From Aradus depressus (Eukaryota > Arthropoda > Insecta > Hemiptera > Aradidae), in the NCBI GenBank assembly GCA_963662175.1, contig OY759224.1, positions 35,721,489 through 35,785,488 of the forward strand: a DNA stretch of 64,000 nt, in the 5' to 3' direction. Below the pieces are notes generated by a model. That model was not told the DNA's origin, ran no database searches, and saw only the letters and a list, made by a program, of their open reading frames with translations. A program made the translations under genes and the position numbers. Position 1 is the first letter of the stretch; each line of letters opens with the position of its first letter. Shown piece by piece: positions 1 to 10,136 of the stretch.

Positions 1-671
1 AACGACGTAATATAAAGGAGAGATTAGGCTTGTACCCGATGAAAACAAACCATTGGGAAAAAGAACCCTTTCCGTGAAGCAGGTTTCAGTTTAAAAAAAA
101 TTTTTTAAAGCCACTGCTGGAAATAAAAACCAAAGAACTGGTGGACGTCAGTCGACACTATTACAGGGGATATCCGACGAAGGAGCATGTATACACAAGA
201 ATATAACAAGAAAGCAGGAATAAACAACAGATTAGACAATAAATAGGTTACTTACCAACTTTGGTTTTGTGCGCAGGCTCCCAACTTAAACATAATTCAA
301 TCTTTCCAAATAAAATCCTTTATAAGAAGTCCATGCTCCTTCTAATGGCTCCAGCAGGTAGTTTCCAACGGTTCTCAATATGCGCTCCAATCTTCCACAT
401 ACTGAAACACTTACAGATATCTTTGAAAGACCTCTTCAGCGAAGAAGCGGTCGAAAAAGAACAGATTACAATAATAATGTAGTTTCAATCTTCTAGTATG
501 ATATATATTTTAAAATTATGTTACAACATTGTCTCCTTACTACTCCAGAGAAAAAAATACATTTGAAAAATATCCATAAAAAATCAATGTTTGCAATAAA
601 GCAATACTCACAATGTTCTTGATGAGGCACTTGAAAATAAATAAATAAAATAAAGAATTTGTCCCACGTTA
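1..671. other. AT-rich sequence, nothing recognised
   Basis: I see no coding or repeat signature here. It lies downstream of the minus-strand XRCC2 stop codon and would hold that gene's 3' UTR and flank. No AATAAA on the minus strand was found close after the stop. Confidence 0.5.
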
Positions 672-1460
672 TCAAATATGCCAATTAAATCCATTTATAG
701 TAATATTAAAAAATTGAACGGATATTGAAGAGACTGTTGATACTTGGGCGTACTGTACAGGTCCACTTGGGCTGGGTTTGATGACCAGGGTGATCCGTGT
801 GTTGACACTGCGAAGATCACAGTCGGAGGAGCATTCCGCGACCGACTTGAAATAAAGAGGCCGAGTGTAGACGAGAGTCACTCTAAAAGAACTGATACAC
901 TGACGAAGATTTTGTAGAATAGTTTGAATGTACGAATCCATTTTCAGGTAAGCAGTAAACATTCTATCCTGCCAATAGAAAGCTGAAATACTATCAAAAA
1001 GTATGAGGCATATATTTGGATTTGTTGTTAAAAGGCTTTTAAGTAAGTGAAAAGTTAGTTTTAAAGAATCACTATTATAAATGTTTAATACGGTAAGCCT
1101 TTTCAAAGAGCTCTCAACTATCTCCTTCACGATATTCATTTCAAAAAATGATTTTAAATAGTTCTCCATCATCAGAACAAGTTTACTAATGTCAAAATGC
1201 ATATCTGAATTTAACAAAACTGCCTCAGCTTCAAATCCATCTAGAGATATCTTGTTATATGTCTCAGGCAAAATTAACTTTTTTATGAATTCAGTTATGA
1301 GTAAAGTTTTTCCAGTAGCTGATTCACCAGTAATTTCAATTATTTCTTGTGGTTTTGGACCAGAACCAAATAAATGTGGATGCAGACCAGCTAAGCTACG
1401 TTTCGACTGCAATAGTCCAAGTTGCTGGAGGGCTGTACCTCCTCCAATAGTTGAATTCAT
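672..1460 (-). CDS. XRCC2: DNA repair protein XRCC2 (RAD51 paralogue)
   Basis: Nuclear RecA/RAD51-family ATPase; in animals XRCC2 works in the BCDX2 complex that helps RAD51 in homologous recombination. The 262-residue product is close to the vertebrate length of about 280. Seen directly: Walker A GESATGKT at residues 45-52, then LLNSDMHFDISKLV near 82-95 and the Walker B region CLILFDSISAFYW at 151-163, which closely match the family blocks LFIDTDYHFD and LLILDSLSAFYW. The N-terminus GGGTALQQL resembles the family's start. I chose the ATG at 1460 because it gives that N-terminus and follows a splice-acceptor-like TTATTTATGTGTAG (AG at 1462-1463). An in-frame ATG at 1499 adds 13 residues and is less likely. 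The coding part is one uninterrupted frame; any 5' non-coding exon would lie at higher coordinates. No frameshift or stop is seen, so I expect a functional gene. Confidence 0.9.
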   Translation of the reverse strand: MNSTIGGGTALQQLGLLQSKRSLAGLHPHLFGSGPKPQEIIEITGESATGKTLLITEFIKKLILPETYNKISLDGFEAEAVLLNSDMHFDISKLVLMMENYLKSFFEMNIVKEIVESSLKRLTVLNIYNSDSLKLTFHLLKSLLTTNPNICLILFDSISAFYWQDRMFTAYLKMDSYIQTILQNLRQCISSFRVTLVYTRPLYFKSVAECSSDCDLRSVNTRITLVIKPSPSGPVQYAQVSTVSSISVQFFNITINGFNWHI

Positions 1461-1499
1461 CCTACACATAAATAATTGTATTAATAAATAACGTATCAA

Positions 1500-2640
1500 A
1501 ACCAGAAAACTATTAGGTCAAATTTACAAATGGAGTACTCTAGAAAACAAAAAGGATCTTACAGTTATCGACACAAACTAATAATTTAATTAAATATACT
1601 TGATATCCCATCTTTCTTATGTGGACAAATGATCTAAACATTCAATGCTCGGCACACTTCCCTAGAAGCTCTACCGTTCAATTCGAATTCGCGATCTTGA
1701 GAACAGTCTACAAGACGGAGAATAATGAAAGAAAACGAGAAATTTAAATGTAAAAACAGAAATCGACATGTTTTGTGTTAACACAAAATACAAACCTTTT
1801 GGGTAATCGTTTAAGATATGATTCGAAGTATATACCGAACAGTAAAAAATCAAATACTTACATTAAAGAAGAATTGATGAATACCGGCTCTACACAAATG
1901 TCAGTAAAACACTAACGACATCGCTGATAAAAAGGTTTCATAAAATGACTCCAGATGATTGTTGGAAGAAACCGATCCAAGATGGCAATATTTCAGACTC
2001 CTTTTCCTATCAACAACTATAGGGGTAAATCTAAGCGGTTAACAGGAACCTTTCAAAATCTGCAAAATCGATAATTTTCGATATAACCTGTAGAATTTAA
2101 AGGGATAACAGAGTTTCTATGAGAGAACCATTGCACATATTGCTTTTCCCCATTTATTTATTTTTTCACGCTTATTATATCATTTCCAACTATGAAATAC
2201 ATCATAACTAGTAAATATGGACAGACATAAGAAAAACCAAAACACTAATAAATACATTGAATAAATAATAAACACGAATAAACCTAAATTTATACTATCT
2301 GGTTAACTCTAAAAACATACAAGAATTAAAATATATTACAAAACATATAAAAATTCGAATTGTTGATGATCATATTTGAAGAGCGCGGGAAGGATCCATC
2401 CAGTGTGGCTATTACAATCATTTCGATGGGAACTGGCAGGATCTATCGTAAATAGCTTCGAACACATTATAACCTTCCGAAGTTATACTAGAATCTCCTT
2501 ATTTTTTGTAAATATCGCTGTCCAACAATATTTATGTTGTAGGAATAAAGAGTTATTTAAAATTATTCACCTTTTTGTATGTTCTTAACATATTTATTCA
2601 ACCTTTATTTTTTACCTTTTACAGGTACAAGTATATTTTT
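1500..2640. other. AT-rich intergenic or XRCC2 upstream sequence
   Basis: Upstream of XRCC2. It would contain the promoter and first exon if the 1462-1463 acceptor is used. I find no recognisable promoter element, repeat or further coding exon. Confidence 0.4.
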
Positions 2641-2660
2641 GTTTATTTTCACTATTTTAG

Positions 2661-2723
2661 TGACTCTCAGGTAATTGATCCACATCAGGCCTCAGAATGC
2701 CCCGTTTTGGTTTACTCAAATAG
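2661..2723 (+). CDS. Candidate internal exon of an unidentified gene
   Basis: A 63-base segment bounded by a pyrimidine-rich acceptor (ATTTTCACTATTTTAG) and a consensus donor (GTATGT). One frame is open throughout and reads DSQVIDPHQASECPVLVYSN, with one base borrowed upstream and two left over. The composition looks coding and is unlike the AT-rich flanks. I do not recognise the protein. It may belong with the plus-strand candidates at 4588-4664 and 7068-7210, but its exit phase does not fit directly onto 4588, so at least one more exon would be needed. It could be chance. Confidence 0.3.
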
Positions 2724-2834
2724 GTATGTATGCTTGAAAATTATAAAGTGAAGTATGTAGAATGATTTTATATGAATTTTTTTTTTGCTTCCGCAAACTT
2801 CTGTAATTTGTTATTGCTTTGCAGAGTTTAATCT

Positions 2835-3130
2835 GTGATTGTGTCATTCTAGGGGATGCGAATCTGTATATTAAATTTCTCGTCGATATATTCATTGTCG
2901 GGAGTTATTGCATTCACAGATATGATTGAACATGTTTTCCAACTCCCTGAAACTAAATATTATAAAAGATTTCATATCCATGAATGTGTCTGTGAACACG
3001 ATAAATCCCTATGAATGTATCATCGACAAAATTTCACATGTTGATCCAGAACACCATGAGGACGACACCTGTTGCAGCCGAAAGGGGGCTCAACTCAAAA
3101 ACCCTAATAACTACCAATAATATAAATATT
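2835..3130. repeat. Unclassified dispersed repeat (GATAAC/GACGACACC type)
   Basis: Shares phrases such as gaacacgata, gacgacacc, cgatatatt and 'aaaaccctaataact' with 45650-46260, 61930-62270 and parts of 20.9-21.3 kb and 56.9 kb. No coding domain is visible. It is probably a degenerate retroelement or non-autonomous family and cannot be classified without a consensus. Confidence 0.45.
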
Positions 3131-3610
3131 AGAGCGACACGATGACGATTGAGAAGGCACTGAGTAAGTGTTGATTTTTAGCCAAATCAGTCGATTGGTG
3201 GAAACTGAAGTACTTTAGTATTTTTTTCTTGAAACTTGAACTATTCAGTACAGTTGTTATTCAAGGCAGGTTCCTCACTGAAATGTTTTGAAACGGTTGT
3301 TTTTATGCCTCTCCCACTAAAAGAATTTCTGGCAAAAGTTTGTTAAATCCCTTTGCAAAGAGTTACACACGATTTTTTTTTGTCGCGGCCTGCGCCACTG
3401 CGGGTGGAAAAGGAAATGAAAACATGACCAGGTAAAGAAATATTCGATTCTATCTCTCAAGTATTATTGCCACCTCTCTGAAACATTCGAAGTGCCAAGT
3501 ACTCGATTCTGTCCGTCACTAATTTTGGTTGCCGGTCGTTTTATGGTTAAACCAAAACCCCTTTATACTTCAACTCTAACTTTTGCGTTTTTTTTTTTTT
3601 TTTAATATCT
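3130..3610. other. Nothing recognised
   Basis: AT-rich sequence with T-runs at about 3372 and 3588. No supported feature. Confidence 0.4.
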
Positions 3611-3614
3611 GATT

Positions 3615-3714
3615 TCTTATGTGTTTCCAGGATGAAGCAGTGGAAATGTCTTATGTGTTTCCAGGACGAAGCAGTGGAAATGTTTTATGTGTTTCCAGGA
3701 CGAAGCAGTAGAAA
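3615..3714 (+). repeat. 34-bp tandem triplication containing a splice-acceptor-like sequence
   Basis: Three consecutive units of 34 bases, each with TTATGTGTTTCCAG followed by GAYGAAGCAGTGGAAATG. A T17 run lies just upstream, so the first unit looks like a polypyrimidine tract plus 3' splice site, repeated three times. The unit length is not a multiple of three, so the choice of acceptor would change frame. Confidence 0.7.
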
Positions 3715-3842
3715 AGAGAAGGAGTAGGTCCTCCTGTAAGGTTGACTTTGATATCGAGCTCTATCAGGCCTCCAGAGGTCAGTAGATCATCCAACCGTAT
3801 GTACATATCTCTTCAGAATAATAGTGCAGAGATGGGTAAAAT

Positions 3843-3867
3843 GGGGGGGGGGGGGGGGGGGGGGGGG
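3843..3867 (+). repeat. Poly-G homopolymer (25 G)
   Basis: Uninterrupted G run in otherwise AT-rich DNA, one of several in the window. The glycine- and proline-rich frames across it are artefacts of the homopolymer. Confidence 0.9.
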
Positions 3868-4057
3868 AGAGATTATGTCCAAGGAAAGATTCAAAAACAT
3901 GAAAATCAACAGACTTTTTTTCTTTCGAATAGTTAACTTTAGAGAGATTATAGTCAACCATTCGCCGACGATTCACCTAAGAGTTTTAGTTGGTATTTCT
4001 GATTCAGGTTAGTCGGAAAACATAAACTTCCGGCTAAATCTCATCATGGAATTGGTG

Positions 4058-4125
4058 ACCCATTACATAACTTCTCCTATACTAAATATATCTGCTAAAG
4101 TAAACTGATGATAATTGTCAAAATA
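4058..4125 (+). repeat. Fragment of a dispersed repeat (ATTACATAACTTC-CCTATACT type)
   Basis: The phrase CATTACATAACTTCTCCTATACT followed by a TATCTGCTAAAGTAAA-like stretch recurs at 41309-41360 on the same strand and at 45590-45650 inverted. No coding content. Family unknown. Confidence 0.5.
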
Positions 4126-4291
4126 TGTTGCTATGTGCGGAGTGAGGGCAATAGGGTAGAGATGTAAATATACACCACTTATTTTCATTTTTATTATTCA
4201 ATTTATATTTATATAGATCATATGGTGGACAAACAAGGAAAATGCCGGAGGTTGCAGACTCTGGCAGTGCTGCCTTGAACTAGCTGCCTCG

Positions 4292-4487
4292 CTATGAACC
4301 CCGTCCTTCTGGCAGCTCAAGTAGACGATCCAGTCCCTCTTCTCCAGGATCCTCGCCTTTCCATTTCATTTCCTGCAATGCTACGACGTCCACGTTGTGC
4401 TTGGTAAGCTCGTTAAGTAGCATTTTTAGCGCCCGTGGTCTGTAGTACAGTGACAGTACATTCCAAGTTGCGATCCGTCTACCGTTA
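4292..4487 (-). pseudogene. Non-LTR retrotransposon AP-endonuclease fragment
   Basis: The minus strand reads NGRRIATWNVLSLYYRPRAL, then LLNELTKHNVDVVALQEMKW, then a stop after about 64 residues. This is the N-terminal block of the apurinic-type endonuclease of non-LTR elements (TWNVxSLY, then DVVALQExxW, where the glutamate is a metal ligand). In a full element it nicks the target DNA to prime reverse transcription. Only the first part of the domain remains and no reverse transcriptase follows on this strand, so this is a dead fragment. The clade cannot be fixed from so little. Confidence 0.7.
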
Positions 4488-4587
4488 GTCTGCTCCTAAT
4501 TTTCATGTCGTTTTCGATACATCAGCCCCCGGCTTTTCATTTTCAATTGAATATATTCAACTTATTTTCAAATCTGTTACGTTGCAG

Positions 4588-4664
4588 CTGAAACTCGAGT
4601 TGTTGGCCGACAGATGTCTCTGGCCATAAGAATATCGGGACAGATTTATCATTTCTCAATAAAT
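4588..4664 (+). CDS. Candidate internal exon of an unidentified gene
   Basis: A 77-base segment after the acceptor TCTGTTACGTTGCAG and before the donor GTAAGT. The only open frame skips two bases and reads 25 residues, ETRVVGRQMSLAIRISGQIY followed by HFSIN, ending exactly at a codon boundary at the donor. Both splice signals are good matches to consensus. I do not recognise the protein. Neighbouring plus-strand candidates are at 2661-2723 and 7068-7210. It could also be chance, since the segment is short. Confidence 0.4.
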
Positions 4665-4669
4665 GTAAG

Positions 4670-5545
4670 TTTTTTTGGTTCCATCTGGGTCGTACAACTG
4701 CAACATGTACCAAGGACGAGAAAACTCATTTTTCAGGAAGTATGTATCTTGGTTTAATGATTGATATGTTTCATTACTTATGAATGATTTTTGATATCAC
4801 TAAATATAATTTTAACCCTGAAACATATTTGTGTAAATAGTTTATCTGAACTTGAGTTTAAATTTGATTTTTTCTATGATTCAAAAATCAGGGAAAACGC
4901 CTTTTATACTTTATTACTTAGGAACATATATATTTAAGAAAGGTACCAGTAGTTCAGTAAGTTTAAAGGCACAACATACGTAGACAGGACTTCAGGAGAT
5001 TTCAACTATTTTCCTTGTATTATTGATCGGTGATGTCGTGGCCCTGGGGGATGTTGGGTGGATAGCCCCCCTGCTTTCAGTAAATTATTATAATATTTGA
5101 GAGTTGTAGTACCAAAAGGTAGGTATTGTACATTAATTATTGTAGAATATCTGGAGTCCTTAAAGGGCTGCAAGTGTTCATCGGAAAGAGGTCGAACCCA
5201 CAGGCCCGGCCGATTGGAGATGGAATATCTCAAATCTACTTTAGGCCATATTATGTTAGCAAACTAATAATTTTACAAACAATGGAGGAGTTGCGGAAAT
5301 TAAATATCCTTTTGTCACCAGAATTATGATATTTTTTTTACTGTAACAAAATATATAAAACACAAATGCCTACTTTTTTAATGGATATTTCTTATCTTTG
5401 TATTTTTTAATGCATATTTCTGCCCCATATTATATATGGGGTATTTTGTCCTCTCTCTTTCTCTCATCTGCGCAGTTCCATGTTTTCTTATTAAAATTTA
5501 AATATGGTATTTTGAGGTTATATATTTTTCTTTTCTGTATTTGAG
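4670..5545. other. Nothing firmly recognised
   Basis: AT-rich sequence. Around 5006-5240 it is richer in GC and carries open frames on both strands (for example ISGVLKGLQVFIGKRSN on the plus strand), but no frame is flanked by convincing splice sites and I recognise no family. Confidence 0.35.
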
Positions 5546-5559
5546 GAAATAACAATAAA

Positions 5560-6993
5560 TAAATAAAACAAACTTATTTTTGAAGTATTGTCTATTCCAC
5601 TAAAGATATATATACATATATAACTACCGGTTTCGGCTTTATACCATCGTCAGGTCTAGTTATGAACTAAGTCAGTTTGCAGAGAGCGACCCTTCAAATA
5701 CATCGCAGGTCAAAGGGTGCTATTAAAACTTGGGAGTCCCCCGGCTGTACCGTTAGCTAACTCATGAAATATTTCTTAACAAAACCTAGTTCTAAATTTA
5801 CATAAAACAATGTCACTAGACTAATACGTGGAAAAATAACAAATAAATAAGTACAAATACAAGTAAATAATAAAAAATAGAAATAAAATTAATAATAATG
5901 TTAAGATTTAGATAACTTGAAACATATATGTGGAACCAAATATTAATAACAGATAATACAAACATATATGTGGAAACAGAACTGGTTTAGGGTGTTAACA
6001 AAGGGGAATAGTTGAAATAAATTTGGTCATTCATACAAATGTTCCTTTTGTTAGCTTTATTTATTTCTAATTGTTCTAAGCTATTAAGTAGCCTGCTTTT
6101 TGGGCAACGATGGAGATATTTGATGCCTGTAGATGGGTCGAAAGTGTGGCTATTGTCAATTATGTGGGTCGCGAATGTAGAACGGTTTCCTCGGTTCTTT
6201 ATTTCGGCCGTGTGTTCTTTAATTATTTCCCTAAAACGACGTCCTGTCTGTCCAATGTATAATTGACTGCACGTCGCACATTCTAGACTATAAACACCGC
6301 TTCTATTTTCAATATCTGTTTTGTCCCTACCTCTCTCTAGGCACTGGCTTATGGGATTGATAGTTTTAAACCCGATATTGAAACCTTCTTTTTTCAACTC
6401 TTTACCTATTTTTTCTGAAATTTTTCCGTGGTAAGTTAAGCTCACCCATTTATTATAAACTTTATTTTGTGTTTCTAATTTGGTCAGTTTGTTCCTAAAA
6501 TTATGATGAAACAGAACACCCTAAACCAGTTCTGTTTCCACATATATGTTTGTATTTGTTATTAATATTTGGTTCCACATATATGTTTCAAGTTATCTAA
6601 ATCTTAACATTATTATTAATTTTATTTCTATTTTTTATTATTTACTTGTATTTGTACTTATTTATTTGTTATTTTTCCACGTATTAGTCTAGTGACATTG
6701 TTTTATGTAAATTTAGAACTAGGTTTTGTTAAGAAATATTTCATGAGTTAGCTAACGGTACAGCCGGGGGACTCCCAAGTTTTAATAGCACCCTTTGACC
6801 TGCGATGTATTTGAAGGGTCGCTCTCTGCAAACTGACTTAGTTCATAACTAGACCTGACGATGGTATAAAGCCGAAACCGGTAGTTATATATGTATATAT
6901 ATCTTTAGTGGAATAGACAATATTTCAAAAATAAGTTTGTTTTATTTATTTATTACAAGTTTCCACAATATGTCCGCGTTTCTCAACTTAGGA
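5560..6993 (-). mobile_element. Penelope-like element with inverted arms (fold-back copy A1)
   Basis: The inverted arms, 5560-5996 and about 6515-6950, are near-identical reverse complements around a 519-base single-copy loop. The 14-base target duplication GAAATAACAATAAA is at 5546-5559 and 6994-7007. The right end alone carries an extra stretch of about 40 bases (to 6993; minus strand ...GCGGACATATTGTGGAAACTTG) that the left end lacks. The loop encodes a GIY-YIG endonuclease on the minus strand. The arms carry the motif CTGACGAT-GG...CC-GAAAC downstream of that gene. In PLE terms the arms are inverted pseudo-LTRs of a strongly 5'-truncated copy. The same arm ends occur at 10468 and 61702. 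Confidence 0.85.
5987..6445 (-). pseudogene. PLE C-terminal GIY-YIG endonuclease domain (truncated)
   Basis: The 152-residue open frame contains VYSLECATC then LYIGQTGRRFREIIKEH, the GIY-YIG core of Penelope-type endonucleases: the GVY...YIG pair, the catalytic arginine and the downstream histidine region. A cysteine pair precedes the YIG. In an intact PLE this domain follows a reverse transcriptase of about 450 residues and nicks the target for primed reverse transcription. Here no reverse transcriptase remains; the frame begins just inside the loop of the fold-back, so this is a 5'-truncated insertion. The domain itself has no internal stop. The ATG used is simply the first in the frame. 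Confidence 0.8.
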
Positions 6994-7067
6994 GAAATAA
7001 CAATAAACTATATTACTGAACGCCTCGATTCTTTTCTGTTTTTCTCTAAACATTGTTTCTGTTTCAG

Positions 7068-7210
7068 ATGACAGTATGAGTTACATATGGGATGTTTTAT
7101 CTCTGTGGGCTTGGAAAACAAATTGGCGACATAAAAGAGTCTTCCCTCCACAGCTGGACTGGTTCAACATCCGAGGACAGCTGCGCAACAAGCTCTGCAG
7201 GGGGAGTTAA
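7068..7210 (+). CDS. Candidate terminal exon of an unidentified gene
   Basis: After a strong polypyrimidine tract and acceptor (CATTGTTTCTGTTTCAG, AG at 7066-7067) there is one open frame of about 46 codons to a TAA at 7208-7210. It reads DSMSYIWDVLSLWAWKTNWR, then HKRVFPPQLDWFNIRGQLRN, then KLCRGS. The tryptophan-rich composition and GC content differ from the flanks. I do not recognise the protein. It could be the last exon of a gene whose earlier exons include 2661-2723 or 4588-4664, in which case the PLE copy A1 sits in its last intron. Chance is the alternative. Confidence 0.4.
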
Positions 7211-7354
7211 AAACCGTTGCAATGCACAATCTGCAGTTAAAGTTGTAATCAGTTTTGCAGTCTAAACTGTATGTTGTTACACTTTGAGAAACCGTTGCAA
7301 TGTAAGTTTTGTAGCTACAATTGTAAACTTAGTTTGAAGAGACTTGGCTCATAC

Positions 7355-8066
7355 ACGCATGATGTACCTTTTCTCGGATGATACTAATATTCTTGTGACG
7401 GCTAAGGATACAACCTCATTTATTGAATCCATTTCTATAGTTCATGAAACAATAAACGAGTGTTAATGAGTTAATGTTAAATGCATCCAAAACAACCATT
7501 TTTAATTTCAAATGACGTCTAAATAATCAAATGAAAGTCCACCATTAGTAGTAATTGCTCTTTGTATATCATTTAAGGATAATATAAAATTTTTGGTTGT
7601 TTCCGGCATTTTTTCTCCAGAAGTGTCTTCTTATTTTTTTCTTTGGACAATATTTCGGGACAATTACAGGTCCCTTCTTCTGGTCACTATGAACCATTGG
7701 GTTCATAGTGACCAGAAGAAGGGACCTGTAATTGTCCCGAAAGATTGTCCAAAGAAAAAAATAAGAAGACACCTCTGGAGAAAAAATGCCGGAAACAATC
7801 AAAAGTGGAACATCCCAGAGAAGTTTAAGAAACATTATATAAAATTCCTAGATCTCTAAATTGAATTGAAACTGACCTGAGTGGAACATACGTCAGTTCT
7901 AGATACGAAACTGAGTTCCGTTTGTTCCTTACTTCGTAGTCTTACCAAAGGGAACATTCATTACATTATATTATGTATATTTCCATTCTGTAATAAATTA
8001 AGAATTAATACACCAGGGAGCTTCTAGCTCTAGTGATAATATTTTCAAACTTCAAAAGAAAGCACT
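7355..8066 (+). pseudogene. Non-LTR retrotransposon reverse transcriptase fragment, 5' part
   Basis: Conceptual translation with frameshifts gives SDDTNILVTAKDTTSFIESI, then LMLNASKTTIFNFK, DNIKFL, KLSSVCSLLRS and finally NIFKLQKKA. These match, block for block, the reverse transcriptase at 34447-35277 (ANDTDILVTAKNPTALNESI, LMLNASKTTILNFK, DNIKFLGL, KLSSVCFLLRN, NIFRLQKK). The element is broken at 7592-7836 by a fold-back insertion and stops at 8066 where a DNA transposon begins; the rest continues at 10137. Several stops and frameshifts make it dead. Confidence 0.8.
7592..7836 (-). mobile_element. Small fold-back element (PLE-like) inside a non-LTR element
   Basis: The arms 7592-7697 and about 7699-7804 are nearly perfect reverse complements meeting with almost no loop. 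A one-sided extension of 32 bases (7805-7836) follows the right arm. The target duplication ATATAAAATT is at 7582-7591 and 7837-7846; removing the insert restores the host frame DNIKFL. The arms contain CAGAAGAAGGGACC...GTCCCGAAAG, a stem flanked by the same GA-rich core as in the PLE arms. It has no coding capacity. The open frames across it on both strands are products of the palindrome. Confidence 0.8.
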
Positions 8067-10136
8067 CTGGCCGGGTTGTGTAATCACTCAAGTCACTTTC
8101 CCTTAATTTCCAGTATTGAACGATTAGTTTTGAGGGATTGAGCGCGTTCATTATTTTAATTGCTATATTTTAAATATTTGTTTTTTGTTGGTGCTTTTTT
8201 GGGCATTTGTAGGTGATAGTATAAACACCGTATATTTGATTTTACAAATTTCTAAAAAGTAAGAAAATTTAATGACATGTCATTTAGACTAATGGGCTTG
8301 GCTGACTTGAGTGCTTTTGATCATTGCTGTTATAGGTGGAAGACAACAAGCAAATACTTATAAACCAATCTAAACAATATTTTTAAAAATTATTAAAATA
8401 AAAATAGGTCTTCATCTCACAATGCGACTCAAAGTCCTGGTCGTTATTTGAAGCGACCTGTGAAGTTGGAAGGCCTCGATATACGTCGTGGAATACTGAC
8501 GGAATTAGCGGAAGGAGATCCATTAAGTCTTTCTTTTTCTCAAGGCTAATGGGGACCATAGCCTTGTATGTGTTGGATGGGCACAGATCTTTTGATTTAA
8601 AATTTTCTCGCCGTAAATAAGAAATTTCTTTGAAAGACTCCTATTTCCGTAAAGTGCATTTAAAAAATATTTTCCCACCACTTTTTTTTCTGTGTTGGAG
8701 CCATTGTACACTATACCACTTGAAAGGCTCCCCAGCTTCATCTTTTTGTCGGGATATGCGAGTGCCTTTTAAAAGGGAGGCAAAATCAAAAACATGTGCC
8801 TGCTGCAGCTCTACCTGATGTTGGGCTACCTGATGTAGCTCTAACCAACTGAAAGCGGTCCTGTGGATGGTGTTCCATCTCCATATGGCTGTGGCCAGGA
8901 TCCATGAGTTTATGATCAATTATTTCATTATTTTTTTTCTGTAATATTGGTATAAACATAGCTGACACATGTGAGTTTTTATTCTGATATATATATCAGA
9001 ATAAAAAATCACATGCTTCATTTCGGAGTGTAATGCCAACATAATTTTAAAAAGACACGAGCCTATTTCATTGGCACCACGTTTCGCAGTACACTCACAT
9101 GAAATGCTTTGAATGCAATCTTCATCCCTAACTTCCAAATTGAATGTCCACAATTGGGGTTTGTAAAAAGACACAGATGACGGGGTGGGTAGACATTGTT
9201 AAAGGTCGAAAGAAAAGCATTTCGAATCTGGTCTAGATTTTGAAAACAATTTGTCCTTGCTTTTATATGCAGTTTCTGCTGCTATCAAATGCTCGTCTTT
9301 TTCCTTCGAAATCTGATCCTTGTCTCCTGATTCGCAAATTGCAGGAGCATTTATGACAAGTGTCTTTCTTGGGCTTTTTGAATGTCAGATTTAGCTTGTG
9401 AAATTCTTGGCTATAATAGCGATATGATACTGGATTTGGAGTTACTTCCTTATACAGGGAGTACATTTTGTCAATAGTAAGGTGGGATGCAAGAAAGCTG
9501 ATCCTTGTCTCCTGATTCGCAACATTGCAGAAGCATTGCATATTTGTCGCACTTATGACAGTTCTTGGGCTTTTTGAATGACATTGTGTCAAAAGTAAGA
9601 GGGGATGCAACACGTCTCTTATTAGTTTCTGTTCTGCAATAATCGCTCTCAAAGCTCGGAAAGCTTAATAATTGGCTTTTAACTTTAACTTCCATTAACT
9701 TCTCAGCACTCCATTTTTTTCTGGGATATTCAGACCTTGATTAGAATCTGTTTGGGTCCCTCTAACCTCATTTCTCAATTGCAACAGTTTTTATAGAGTT
9801 ATCAGTCTCATCAAATGTAATAAGAAAACATTTTCCACACGCAAGTAAACGGCTGCCATTGATTTGCAGAAAGTATAATTGTTAAATATAAATTTTTGTT
9901 TTTCTGGATCGCTTGTCCTTGGCCTCACCGATTTCTTGAAGAGACTTGACAGTAGGCGGCTCTACGGTTCGCACTTCCCATTATTTCTACTTGATCATTA
10001 TACACACTCTTGTTGTTTTTTATCAAACATTATTGACTTCTATGTTATCAAAGCCAGATCATAACGCAGTTTATTCTGACTTAAGTTACTTATTAACGTT
10101 CCAATTTTTGACTTTGTGCCTTCACACCCCGGCCAG
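8067..10136 (-). mobile_element. DNA transposon with TIRs, carrying a decayed transposase
   Basis: The ends are imperfect terminal inverted repeats of about 28 bases: CTGGCCGGGTTGTG at 8067-8080 and the complement of CTGGCCGGGGTGTG at 10123-10136. The element separates two halves of one non-LTR retrotransposon (frame ...LQKKA before, SCREIF-like region after), which fixes its borders at about 2.07 kb. Any target duplication is at most 2-3 bases. It contains the minus-strand pseudogene at 8440-9695. Confidence 0.75.
8440..9695 (-). pseudogene. Transposase-like protein of the insect F(K/H)xPKKDTCxxC family
   Basis: In order on the minus strand, in shifting frames: SHLTIDKMYSLYKEVTPNPV, SYRYYSQEFHKLNLTFKKPK with KDTCHKC, SFYKPQLWTFNL with AKRGANEIGSCLFK, MKHVIFYSD, IDHKLMDPGHSHMEM and KWYSVQWLQHRKK. 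These blocks occur in the same order in a large group of uncharacterised insect proteins (LTIxKMYxLY, PKKDxCxxC, GxNEIGSC, VKHVxxYSD, IDHKFLxPGHTHME) that look like DDE-type transposases. Many stops and frameshifts are present. The N-terminal part is partly duplicated (about 9305-9390 and 9500-9590). It lies inside a TIR-bounded element, which supports a transposon origin for the family. Confidence 0.7.

Noticed and set aside
3742..4012. Glycine- or proline-rich small proteins at poly-G runs (also at 52319-52678 and 62570-63162)
   Set aside because: They are translations of homopolymer and tandem-repeat DNA without homology or splice support.
7569..7859. Twin 88-residue proteins on both strands
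   Set aside because: They are the two readings of a palindromic insertion, which is why they are almost identical.
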